Assembly: GCA_934408585.1 (NCBI GenBank)
Contig: CAKRVA010000011.1
Location: forward strand, 1 to 54,466
Length of the DNA stretch: 54,466 bases
Source of the DNA: an uncultured Lachnospiraceae bacterium
GTDB lineage: Bacteria > Bacillota > Clostridia > Lachnospirales > Lachnospiraceae
Direction: 5' to 3'
Of this stretch, positions 25,601-34,500 are shown one piece after another (the stretch's first letter is position 1; each line of letters starts with the position of its first letter). The notes beneath the pieces are model-generated. The model was not told the DNA's origin. It made no database searches and worked only from the letters and a program-made list of their open reading frames with translations. The position numbers and the translations under genes are program-made.

Positions 25601-25840
25601 ATAACGGCAGATTCTTGCAACATATTCCAATGTCAGCGGCTCCATATATACTTTATCTGCAATGGAGGTGTCTGTCATAATGGTAGCAGGATTGGAGTTG
25701 GCAAGAATGACTTCGTATCCTTCTTCCTTTAATGCCAGACATGCCTGAGTACCTGCATAATCAAATTCTGCTGCCTGTCCGATTACAATCGGACCGGAGC
25801 CAATAACCATTACCTTTTTGATGTCCGTTCTCTTAGGCAT
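22628..25840 (-). CDS. carB: Carbamoyl-phosphate synthase large subunit
   Basis: The 1070-residue protein spans the full family length. It has two homologous ATP-grasp halves, each opening with GSGPI.IGQ..EFDY and containing IGGQTG or LGGQTA and EVNPR.SRS motifs. A C-terminal MGS-like regulatory domain follows the second half. With CarA it makes carbamoyl phosphate from glutamine-derived ammonia, bicarbonate and two ATP for pyrimidine and arginine synthesis. Its start overlaps the carA stop by eight bases. It is the last gene of the gltB operon. Confidence 0.97.
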   Translation of the reverse strand: MPKRTDIKKVMVIGSGPIVIGQAAEFDYAGTQACLALKEEGYEVILANSNPATIMTDTSIADKVYMEPLTLEYVARICRYERPDAIVPGIGGQTGLNLAMQLEKKGVLKECEIELLGTDAESIECAEDRELFKELCERIGEPVVPSQITYSLEEGLAAAEEIGYPVILRPAFTLGGSGGGFAYNPEEMKQMMKNALALSPVHQVLVEKSIKGYKEIEYEVMRDANDTAITVCNMENLDPVGVHTGDSIVVAPSQTLTNKEYQMLRDSALKIIRALKVKGGCNVQFALDPQSFSYYVIEVNPRVSRSSALASKATGYPIARVSAKIAVGMNLEEIQLANTPACFEPTLDYVVTKMPRFPFDKFTDASNVLSTQMKATGEVMGVGRTFEESILKSIRSLEDNKNHIHMEKFDRENMSTEELLSYVKEGRDDRIYAVAQLMWMGADHSQLCNATQIDLFFLDKIKKIVDFEKELEATKPDNGVISEENIELLKEAKKRGFSDAYIAELWDMKEDQVYELRKKNHIFPVYKMIDTCASEFDSYVPYFYSTYEEENESVVSDREKIVVLGSGPIRIGQGVEFDYSTVHAVRTIQEAGYEAIVINNNPETVSTDYTTADKLYFEPLTVEDVMNVLELEKPKGVIVSLGGQTAINLAKPLAQKGVPIIGTGCEAIDNAEDRDLFETMIQKTGIPHPMGIAVTDIESGVEAAAKVGYPVLVRPSFVLGGRAMEIVANEEMLRHYLKNAVEVDKDKPVLVDKYVVGKEVEVDAICDGEQVFIPGIMELVERTGVHSGDSISVYPPFDISQKVKDTIADYTTRLGLAIGIRGLFNIQFIVDREENVFIIEVNPRASRSVPFLSKSTGLGLVSIATRVMLGESLLAQGITEMIPAEQKRWYVKAPAFSFEKLNGMDAYLSPEMKSTGEAIGYDNRLNRAFYKALQASGVRMKDYGTVVVTLADEDKEEALPLIQRFYKLGFNIEATIGTAQFLKKHGVRTRVRGKLSEGSVEILDSIRAGYVSYIINTRAILSGVHYEDGVAIRRCAVQNGVTMFTSLDTVKILLDVLEETVPEISTINQA

Positions 25841-26927
25841 TTGTCTGCACCTCCTTCATATTGTCAATAAACTGCTGGAACAGATAACTGCTGTCCTGTG
25901 GTCCGGGTGCACTCTCCGGATGATACTGTACACTGAATACCCGGTCCTTTTTACAGCTCACACCCTCGACGGTGTGATCCAGCAGATTCACATGCGTTAC
26001 CTCCAATCCGGTTCCTTCTATGCTGTTGCTATCTACTGCATAACTGTGATTCTGGGAGGTAATCTCAATATGACCGGTCTGCAGGTTTTTCACCGGATGA
26101 TTTCCACCACGATGTCCGAATTTTAATTTATAAGTATGTGCACCATATGCCAGGGAAATCAGCTGATGTCCCAGACAGATTCCGAAAATCGGATATTTCC
26201 CACGTAATTGCTGAATTAACTGAATGACCTTTGTCACATCTTCCGGATCTCCCGGTCCGTTTGACAGGAAAATGCCATCCGGCTTCATCCATGCAATTTC
26301 TTCCGGTGTGACATCATAAGGTACAATCGTTACATTACAGCCAAAACGGTTCAGGCTGCGGACAATATTCATTTTGATTCCACAGTCGATTGCAACCACA
26401 TTAAACTGGTGATTTGCCGTTCTGGCATACCATTTTTTCTTACAGCTCACTCTGGAAACAGCATCATGTGGAACAGGCGTCTGTGCAATTTTTGCAAGTC
26501 CCTCTTCCAGCGTGGTATCCACATTTGTGATGATTCCACGACGTGCCCCCAGGTCACGGATACTTCTTGTAAGCTTTCTTGTATCAATTCCATAAATTCC
26601 CGGAATATGGTTTTCTTCCATCACTTCAGACAAGGTCTGTGTATAACGGAAATTCGAAGGCATATCATTATAATCCCTGACAATCATTCCTCCAATGGAA
26701 AGAAGTTTACTCTCAAAATCCTCATCTGTTATTCCGTAATTACCTATCAGCGGATAAGTCATTACTACCATCTGGTCTGTGTAGGAGGGGTCGGAAAGAA
26801 TCTCCTGATACCCTACCATTGAGGTATTAAAAACAATTTCACATACCCGTTCTTCATCACTTCCAAATCCATAACCAACATACTGGCTCCCATCCTCCAG
26901 GATGAGCTTTTTGTCCGGTTTATTCAT
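25833..26927 (-). CDS. carA: Carbamoyl-phosphate synthase small subunit
   Basis: The 364-residue product has the N-terminal CPSase small-chain domain and a C-terminal class I glutamine amidotransferase with the nucleophile in FGICLGHQL and the His-Glu pair in VQYHPESAPGP. It releases ammonia from glutamine and channels it to CarB. The gene follows purF by 30 bases and overlaps carB. I see no PyrR-type leader between purF and carA, so control appears to come from the gltB promoter rather than a local pyrimidine switch. Confidence 0.97.
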   Translation of the reverse strand: MNKPDKKLILEDGSQYVGYGFGSDEERVCEIVFNTSMVGYQEILSDPSYTDQMVVMTYPLIGNYGITDEDFESKLLSIGGMIVRDYNDMPSNFRYTQTLSEVMEENHIPGIYGIDTRKLTRSIRDLGARRGIITNVDTTLEEGLAKIAQTPVPHDAVSRVSCKKKWYARTANHQFNVVAIDCGIKMNIVRSLNRFGCNVTIVPYDVTPEEIAWMKPDGIFLSNGPGDPEDVTKVIQLIQQLRGKYPIFGICLGHQLISLAYGAHTYKLKFGHRGGNHPVKNLQTGHIEITSQNHSYAVDSNSIEGTGLEVTHVNLLDHTVEGVSCKKDRVFSVQYHPESAPGPQDSSYLFQQFIDNMKEVQTNA

Positions 26928-26957
26928 GATTTCCTGTTCCTTTCTGTTTCTATCTCG

Positions 26958-28397
26958 TTAGTTCTTTTTCTTTCGCTCTGACAGTCTGCTTTCAAAGCGG
27001 TCTTTTGTCGTATTCTCCGGAATTGCGGTTGGATAATTTCCGTCAAAACATGCACTGCAGTAATCATTGCAGCCTATCAGACTATGCAATTCCTGTGTCG
27101 GCAGATAAGAAAGACTGTCTACGCCTATTTTTTCAGCAATCTCCTCCACGGAATACTGGCACGCAATCAAATGCTCCTTTGTATCAATATCAGTTCCATA
27201 ATAACACGGATTTAAAAAAGGTGGTGCAGAAATTCGCATATGTACCTCTTTTGCACCTGCATTCCTAAGAAGCTTTACAATCTGACTGCTGGTTGTTCCA
27301 CGGACAATGGAATCATCCACCAGAACAACTCTTTTTCCCTCTACTACATTTTTAATTGGATTTAATTTGATACGGACCTGATTCATTCGTGACTCCTGGC
27401 CCGGAGATATAAAGGTCCTCCCAATGTATTTATTTTTAATAAAACCAATTTCAAATGGAATTCCGGATTCCTGTGAATATCCGAGTGCCGCATCCAGCCC
27501 GGAATCCGGGACACCGATAACGACATCTGCCTCTACCTTTGACTTTCTTGCAAGAATCCTTCCTGCTTCCACGCGGGCATCATGCACGGAAACTCCCTGA
27601 ATGACAGAGTCCGGTCTGGCAAAATAAATATACTCGAAAATGCAAATCCGGCATCTTTCCTTATCACAGTGCTTCCGAATACTTCGTATTCCGTTTTCTT
27701 CAAAAACAATGATTTCCCCCGGAAGAACATCCCGGATGAATTCAGCGCCTACTGCCTCCAGTGCGCAGCTTTCGGAAGCAACCACATAAATGCCATCTTC
27801 TGTTTTTCCATAGCACAGAGGCCGCATACCAAGCGGATCTCTGGCTGCCAGAAGTTTCGATGCGGACATCAGCACCAGTGAGTAGGCTCCCTCCAACAGT
27901 TCCATTGTATCACAAAGAGCCTCCTCTATCGAGGGGGCTTTTAATCGTTTTTGTGTAACAAGATATGCAATTATCTCTGTATCACTTGTAGAATGGAAAA
28001 TTGCACCATTTAATTCAAGCTCATTTCTAAGCGCATATGCATTGCTCAGATTTCCGTTATGGGCAAGTGCCATCTTTCCTTTCTGATGGTTTACCTCTAT
28101 CGGCTGGCAGTTGCTCCGGTTATTTCCTCCGGTAGTTCCATAACGCACATGTCCTACACTCGCTGTTGCCTTTGGATATTTTTCAAGAACCTCTCTGGAA
28201 AAGACTTCATTTACAAGTCCCAGGTCCTTATGGGAAGTAAAAAGTCCATCCTCACAGACAACGATCCCACAGCTTTCCTGTCCGCGATGCTGCAATGCAT
28301 ATAATCCATAATAAGTCATCTCTGCAAGATTTGTGTCAACCGGCGCATATGCTCCAAACACGCCACATTCTTCATGCAATTCTCCAAGCTGTCCCAT
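26958..28397 (-). CDS. purF: Amidophosphoribosyltransferase
   Basis: The 479-residue enzyme starts purine synthesis by moving ammonia from glutamine to PRPP. The mature catalytic cysteine is Cys11 (HEECGVFG) after a ten-residue propeptide. The PRPP loop is VVLVDDSIVRGTTS. Cysteines placed as in the Bacillus iron-sulfur enzyme are seen in CRICIFEYIYF, FLNPCYYGTD and DYCSACFDG, so it is probably the oxygen-sensitive Fe-S type. It is unusual to find it outside a pur operon; here it lies four bases after pyrG, inside a glutamine-use operon. Confidence 0.96.
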   Translation of the reverse strand: MGQLGELHEECGVFGAYAPVDTNLAEMTYYGLYALQHRGQESCGIVVCEDGLFTSHKDLGLVNEVFSREVLEKYPKATASVGHVRYGTTGGNNRSNCQPIEVNHQKGKMALAHNGNLSNAYALRNELELNGAIFHSTSDTEIIAYLVTQKRLKAPSIEEALCDTMELLEGAYSLVLMSASKLLAARDPLGMRPLCYGKTEDGIYVVASESCALEAVGAEFIRDVLPGEIIVFEENGIRSIRKHCDKERCRICIFEYIYFARPDSVIQGVSVHDARVEAGRILARKSKVEADVVIGVPDSGLDAALGYSQESGIPFEIGFIKNKYIGRTFISPGQESRMNQVRIKLNPIKNVVEGKRVVLVDDSIVRGTTSSQIVKLLRNAGAKEVHMRISAPPFLNPCYYGTDIDTKEHLIACQYSVEEIAEKIGVDSLSYLPTQELHSLIGCNDYCSACFDGNYPTAIPENTTKDRFESRLSERKKKN

Positions 28398-28401
28398 TTA
28401 T

Positions 28402-30018
28402 CTATTCCTCCGTTTTCTGAAGCGTGTGATGGCATGCCGCATTTACAAATCCCTGGAACAACGGATGGGATTTATTCGGTCTGCTCTTAAATTCAGGATG
28501 ATACTGTACTCCTACAAAGAACGGATGTCCTGTAATTTCCACGGCTTCTACAAGACGCTCATCCGGAGATAATCCGCTTAATGTAAGACCGGCAGCCTGC
28601 AGGCATTCCCGGTAAGCATTATTAAATTCATAACGATGGCGGTGACGCTCCTGGATTTCATTAGTACCATAACATTTTTCCATCATGGTGCCTGCTACAA
28701 TATGACACGGGTAGCTGCCAAGACGTAACGTTCCGCCCTTATCGATATCATCATTTTGTCCCGGCATATAATCAATGACTTTATTAGCACATATTTCATC
28801 AAATTCACCGGAATTGGCATCCGGGATTCCTGCTTTATGACGTGCAAATTCCATAACCGCAATCTGCATTCCAAGACAAATTCCAAGATAAGGAAGCTGA
28901 TGCTCTCTTGCATATTGTGCGGCAAGAATCATTCCTTCGATTCCACGATTTCCAAAACCGCCGGGAACGATAATGCCCTGCAGACCACCCAATTCCTCTT
29001 CAAGATTCTGTTCGTTAAGCTTTTCAGAATCAATCCAGTGAATGTTCACATGGGCACCACACTGATATCCTGCATGCTGAAGTGCTTCTGCTACCGACAA
29101 ATATGCATCATGCAACTGCACATATTTTCCAACCAGACCAATCTCAACTTCTTTTTCACGACTCTTGATTTTTTCCACAAGGGCAATCCACTCATGCAAA
29201 TCACATTCTTTGGCATCCAGAGAAAGTTCCCTGCATACGATGGAAGAAAAGTTTGCTTCCTCCAGCATCAGCGGAGCCTCATAAAGATTTGGCAGCGTCC
29301 GGTTTTCAATCACACAATCCGGTTTTACATTACAAAACATCGAAATTTTATTTTTTATGGAATCCTCCAGGGGTTCGTCGCAACGAAGTACAATGATGTC
29401 CGGATTAATTCCCATTCCCTGCAATTCCTTTACCGAATGCTGGGTTGGTTTTGATTTATGCTCTTCCGAGCCACGCAGATAGGGTACTAATGTTACATGG
29501 ATAAACAGGCTGTTTTCCCTTCCCACCTCCAGCGCAATCTGACGGACTGCTTCCAGGAACGGCTGGGACTCGATATCACCAATTGTTCCACCGATTTCGG
29601 TAATAACAATATCTGCATCGGTCTGTTTCCCTACACGGTAAACAAATTCCTTAATCTCGTTTGTAATATGAGGAATTACCTGAACGGTAGAACCCAGATA
29701 CTCGCCCCGGCGTTCTTTATTCAATACATTCCAATATACTTTTCCCGTTGTAAGATTGGAAAAACGATTCAGGTCCTCATCAATAAATCTTTCATAATGA
29801 CCTAAATCCAAATCCGTTTCCGCACCATCCTCCGTAACATAAACTTCTCCGTGCTGGAACGGGCTCATGGTTCCGGGATCTACATTAATATAGGGGTCGA
29901 GCTTCTGTGCTGCGACCTTGAAGCCTCTCGATTTTAACAATCGTCCTAAGGATGCTGCCGTAATTCCTTTTCCAAGACCGGATACAACGCCTCCTGTCAC
30001 AAAAATATACTTCGTCAC
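28402..30018 (-). CDS. pyrG: CTP synthase
   Basis: The 538-residue enzyme has the N-terminal synthetase domain (YIFVTGGVVSGLGKGI, LDPYINVDPGTM, ITEIGGTIGDIES) and a C-terminal class I glutamine amidotransferase (LGICLGMQ and QYHPEF with the catalytic His and Glu). It converts UTP to CTP using glutamine. It follows gltD by 17 bases and precedes purF by four. In many Gram-positive bacteria pyrG has its own CTP-responsive leader; no room exists for one here, so its control is tied to the operon. Confidence 0.97.
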   Translation of the reverse strand: MTKYIFVTGGVVSGLGKGITAASLGRLLKSRGFKVAAQKLDPYINVDPGTMSPFQHGEVYVTEDGAETDLDLGHYERFIDEDLNRFSNLTTGKVYWNVLNKERRGEYLGSTVQVIPHITNEIKEFVYRVGKQTDADIVITEIGGTIGDIESQPFLEAVRQIALEVGRENSLFIHVTLVPYLRGSEEHKSKPTQHSVKELQGMGINPDIIVLRCDEPLEDSIKNKISMFCNVKPDCVIENRTLPNLYEAPLMLEEANFSSIVCRELSLDAKECDLHEWIALVEKIKSREKEVEIGLVGKYVQLHDAYLSVAEALQHAGYQCGAHVNIHWIDSEKLNEQNLEEELGGLQGIIVPGGFGNRGIEGMILAAQYAREHQLPYLGICLGMQIAVMEFARHKAGIPDANSGEFDEICANKVIDYMPGQNDDIDKGGTLRLGSYPCHIVAGTMMEKCYGTNEIQERHRHRYEFNNAYRECLQAAGLTLSGLSPDERLVEAVEITGHPFFVGVQYHPEFKSRPNKSHPLFQGFVNAACHHTLQKTEE

Positions 30019-30035
30019 CTTTTATCCCCCTCTTC

Positions 30036-31550
30036 CTATTGTATATTTAAGTTTGAATAACCCATCAAACTTTCATCAACTGCCCTCGCTGCTTCTCTTC
30101 CTTCACGAATTGCCCATACGACAAGGGACTGTCCACGGTGCATATCGCCTGCTGTAAAAATACCTTTTACATTGGTTTCATACTGACCTGCCTCTGTTTT
30201 TACATTGGTACGCTCATTTAATTCCACACCAAATGCATCTGCAATTCTCTTTTCACAGCCAAGGAAGCCAGCTGCAATCAATACTAAATCTGCCGGAAGT
30301 GTCTGTTCACTTCCTTCGATTTCCTTCATAATTCTTCTTCCAGTCTTTGCATCCTGTTCGCTGCACAGCTTCACCGTCTTTACGCCTACGAGATTTCCCT
30401 GTTCATCCTTAAGAAATTCCTTGACCGTCGTTTCATAAATACGGGGATCTTTTCCAAACTGGTCAATTGCTTCTTCCTGACCATAGTCCACCTTGCAGAC
30501 TCTTGGCCATTCCGGCCATGGATTTGATTCGGTTCTCTGCATCGGTGCCTTAGGCATCATTTCAATTTGGGTAACACTTTTTGCTCCCTGACGGATTGCT
30601 GTTCCCACACAGTCATTACCGGTATCACCACCACCGATAATCACCACGTGTTTATCCTTTGCACTAATCCAGTTCTTTGCTGCCTTACGCATTTCCATAT
30701 TGGCATCCAATAATGATTTTGTTGCGGATTTTAAATATTCCACAGCAAAATAAATTCCTTTTGCATCTCTTCCCTGTGCCTGGATATCTCTTGGATTTGC
30801 CGAACCACAGGCAAGAATCACACGGTCAAAGTCCTGAAGCAGCTTCTCCGGTGCATAGTCCGGATTCTCACCACCGGCCTCTGCATTTGTTACAAATGTG
30901 ATTCCCTCCTGCTTCATAATATCAATTTTACGCTCTACGTAGCATTTTTCAAGCTTCATATTTGGAATTCCATACATCAGAAGACCACCTACACGGTCCG
31001 AGCGCTCAAAAACAGTAACCGAATGTCCTCTTTTATTCAATTGGTCCGCTGCTGCAAGACCACTTGGACCGGAACCGATAATTGCAATCTTTTTTCCGGT
31101 ACGTGTCCGTGGAGGCTTCGCATCTGCATACCCATTCTGATAAGCATATTCAATAATGGACAGCTCATTTTCCTTAGAGCTTACCGGGTCACCATGCAAA
31201 CCACAGGTACAGGCAGCTTCACACAAAGCCGGACATACTCTTCCGGTAAATTCCGGGAAATTATTTGTCTTTTTCAGACGATTATATGCCTGCTTCCAGT
31301 TTCCGGTATAAACGAGGTCATTCCATTCAGGTACAAGATTATGAAGCGGACATCCGCTTGTCATTCCCATCAATGTCATTCCGGACTGGCAAAACGGAAC
31401 ACCACATGCCATACATCTGGCAGCCTGCTCCTGCTGTTTATCCCTGGAAAGCGGACTATGAAATTCGTGAAAATTTTTGATTCTTTCATGAGGCTTCACG
31501 GATTTGGAAACCTCTCGGTCATATTCTAAAAATCCAGTTGGTTTTCCCAT
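30036..31550 (-). CDS. gltD: Glutamate synthase small subunit
   Basis: The 504-residue product has N-terminal iron-sulfur cysteine groups (CMACGVPFCQSG, GCPLHNL, GRVCPALCEAACTCG), then an FAD-binding GSGPSGLAAADQL site and an NAD(P)H-binding GGGDTGNDC site. It passes electrons from NAD(P)H to GltB. Its start shares one base with the gltB stop (TAATG), a coupled arrangement. Confidence 0.97.
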   Translation of the reverse strand: MGKPTGFLEYDREVSKSVKPHERIKNFHEFHSPLSRDKQQEQAARCMACGVPFCQSGMTLMGMTSGCPLHNLVPEWNDLVYTGNWKQAYNRLKKTNNFPEFTGRVCPALCEAACTCGLHGDPVSSKENELSIIEYAYQNGYADAKPPRTRTGKKIAIIGSGPSGLAAADQLNKRGHSVTVFERSDRVGGLLMYGIPNMKLEKCYVERKIDIMKQEGITFVTNAEAGGENPDYAPEKLLQDFDRVILACGSANPRDIQAQGRDAKGIYFAVEYLKSATKSLLDANMEMRKAAKNWISAKDKHVVIIGGGDTGNDCVGTAIRQGAKSVTQIEMMPKAPMQRTESNPWPEWPRVCKVDYGQEEAIDQFGKDPRIYETTVKEFLKDEQGNLVGVKTVKLCSEQDAKTGRRIMKEIEGSEQTLPADLVLIAAGFLGCEKRIADAFGVELNERTNVKTEAGQYETNVKGIFTAGDMHRGQSLVVWAIREGREAARAVDESLMGYSNLNIQ

Positions 31551-34500
31551 TATAATGTACCTCCTAAAGCTTCATATTCTCTTGGAATAATCTTCTTAAA
31601 TTTCGGAATATATTCCTCAAAGTGCTCCAGAATTTCCTTTCCCTTACAGGAACCGGTTGCTGCCACATGTTCTTCCAGTAAGCCCTTCAGTTCTGCAATG
31701 TCCTTTTCCTTTTGAAGCTCTTCAAAATTAATCAGTTCCTTATTCAGTCTGGTATATAAATCAAAGTTTTCATCCAAAACATAGGCGATACCACCGCTCA
31801 TACCTGCTGCAAAGTTCTTGCCTGTTTTTCCTAAAACAACCACACGACCACCGGTCATATATTCACAACCATGATCGCCAACACCTTCTACAACAGCACG
31901 CGCTCCGGAATTCCGGACACAGAAACGCTCGCCTGCCACACCATTGATAAATGCCTTACCACTTGTTGCACCATACAGTGCGACGTTTCCGATGATAATA
32001 TTTTCTTCTGCCTTAAATGTTGCATCCTTTGGCGGATATACTACGATTTTTCCTCCCGAAAGACCCTTTCCAAGGTAATCGTTGCTATCACCACATAATT
32101 CCAAGGTCAGTCCCTTTGGTATAAATGCACCAAAGCTCTGTCCACCGGCTCCCTGGCATTTCACAACGAAGGTATCTTCCTCTAAGGTGTTTTTCCAAAG
32201 CTTTGTTATTTCTGCACCAAAAAGTGTTCCGAAGGTACGGTTTGTATTGCTGACAGAAACTTCAATTGTCTTTTTCTTTCCTTCCTTTAACGCAGCTCCA
32301 AGCTTTTTCATCAAAACAGTTTCATCCAGTGTTTTTTCCAATTCAAAGGCATAATACTGTTTCTTCTCAAATGCTTCCTGCTGTTCCTTTTCAAACGGAT
32401 TATCCAGAATTCCGGAAACATCAATGTGCTCTGCCAGTCCGGTTAAATGTTCTTTCTTCTTTAACAAATCGGTACGACCTACCAGTTCGTTCACACTGCG
32501 GACACCGAGCTTGCTCATATATTCCCGTAATTCCTGTGCAATAAACCGCATAAAGTTCATGACATATTCCGGTTTTCCTGCAAAACGCTTCCGCAGCTCC
32601 GGATTCTGTGTTGCAATACCAACCGGACAGGTATCCAGGTTGCAGACACGCATCATGACACATCCCATGGTTACTAACGGAGCCGTTGCAAATCCAAATT
32701 CCTCTGCACCAAGCATTGCAGCAATTGCAACATCACGACCACTCATCAGCTTTCCATCTGTTTCAATACGTACTTTATTTCTCAGACCATTCATCAGCAA
32801 CGTCTGATGTGTTTCTGCAAGTCCAAGCTCCCACGGAAGTCCGGCATTATGAATGGATGTCTTTGGTGCGGCACCGGTACCTCCATCATAACCGGAAATC
32901 AGAATTACCTGGGCACCGGCCTTTGCAACACCTGCTGCTACGGTTCCCACACCTGCTTCTGATACCAGTTTTACAGAAATGCCTGCATCTTTATTTGCGT
33001 TTTTCAAGTCATAAATCAATTGTGCAAGGTCTTCAATCGAATAAATATCATGATGTGGCGGTGGAGAAATCAGGCTGACACCCGGTGTGGAATGTCTGGT
33101 TTCTGCAATCCACGGATATACCTTTTTACCCGGAAGATGTCCACCTTCACCGGGTTTTGCTCCCTGTGCCATCTTAATCTGTATTTCTTTTGCACTTACC
33201 AGGTATTCACTCGTAACGCCAAATCTTCCGGATGCTACCTGCTTAATTGCAGAACATTTATTCAAACCATCTTTTCCTATGGTCAGTCGGTCAATGCTTT
33301 CACCACCTTCACCAGAATTTGATTTTCCATGAAGGGTATTCATTGCAATTGCAAGTGTTTCATGCGCTTCCTTAGAGATGGAACCATAAGACATTGCACC
33401 TGTTTTAAATCGGGTAACAATGGATTCCACGCTTTCTACTTCATCAATCGGAACCGGCTCCTTCGCATACTGGAAATCCAGAAGTCCTCTCAGGTTACGA
33501 ACATCATCTTCCTTATTTACAAGTGATGTGTACTGTTTAAATAAGGAATAATCTCCACGCTTTGTTGCTTCCTGCAGTAAATGTATGGTTTGCGGATTGT
33601 ATAAATGTTCTTCTGCCCCGGAACGCATTTTGTGATTTCCGGGGCTGTTTAACGTCAAATCATTTTCGAGTCCCAACGGATCAAATGCCTGGGAATGAAG
33701 TTCTTCTACCTGACGCTCAATATCTTTGAGTGTAAGTCCGCCTACACGGCATACCGTATTGGTAAAATACTTATCAATTACCGAAGAGTCAATACCAATC
33801 GCCTCAAAGTTCTTGGAACCCTGATAAGACTGAATCGTTGAAATACCCATCTTAGATGCAATCTTTACAATTCCGTGAAGCACTGCATAGTTATAATCAT
33901 CGACTGCTGCATAATAATCCTTATTCAGCATATTGTTTTCAATCAATTCCTTTACGGTATCAAGTGCCAGATACGGGTTAATTGCACACGCACCATAACC
34001 AAGCAGTGTTGCAAAATCATGAACCTCTCTCGGCTCACCGGATTCCAGAATCATTGCTACGCTTGTTCTCTTCTTTGTTGCAACCAGATACTGCTGTAAT
34101 GCAGAAACTGCAAGCAGGGAAGGAATTGCCACATGATTTTCATCCACGCCACGGTCTGAAAGAATCAGGATATTTGCTCCTTCTTTGTATGCGCGATCCA
34201 CTTCAATAAACAAATGGTCAATCGCCTTTTCCAGGCTCATATTCTTATAGTAAATAATCGGAACAACTTCTACATGGAAGCCTTCTTCCTTCATATTTTT
34301 AATCTTCAGCAAATCCGTATTTGTTAAAATTGGATTGTTGATACGCAGTACCTTGCAGTTCTTTGCTTTCTCCTCTAACAGGTTTCCATCCTCACCAATA
34401 AATACCGTTGTGGATGTTACAATTTCCTCACGGATGGCATCAATCGGCGGATTCGTTACCTGTGCAAACAACTGCTTAAAATAATGAAACAACGGATGAT

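Noticed and set aside
25841..26957. PyrR-binding attenuator controlling carAB
   Set aside because: The purF-carA gap is only 30 bases and the carA-carB junction overlaps, leaving no room for such a leader.
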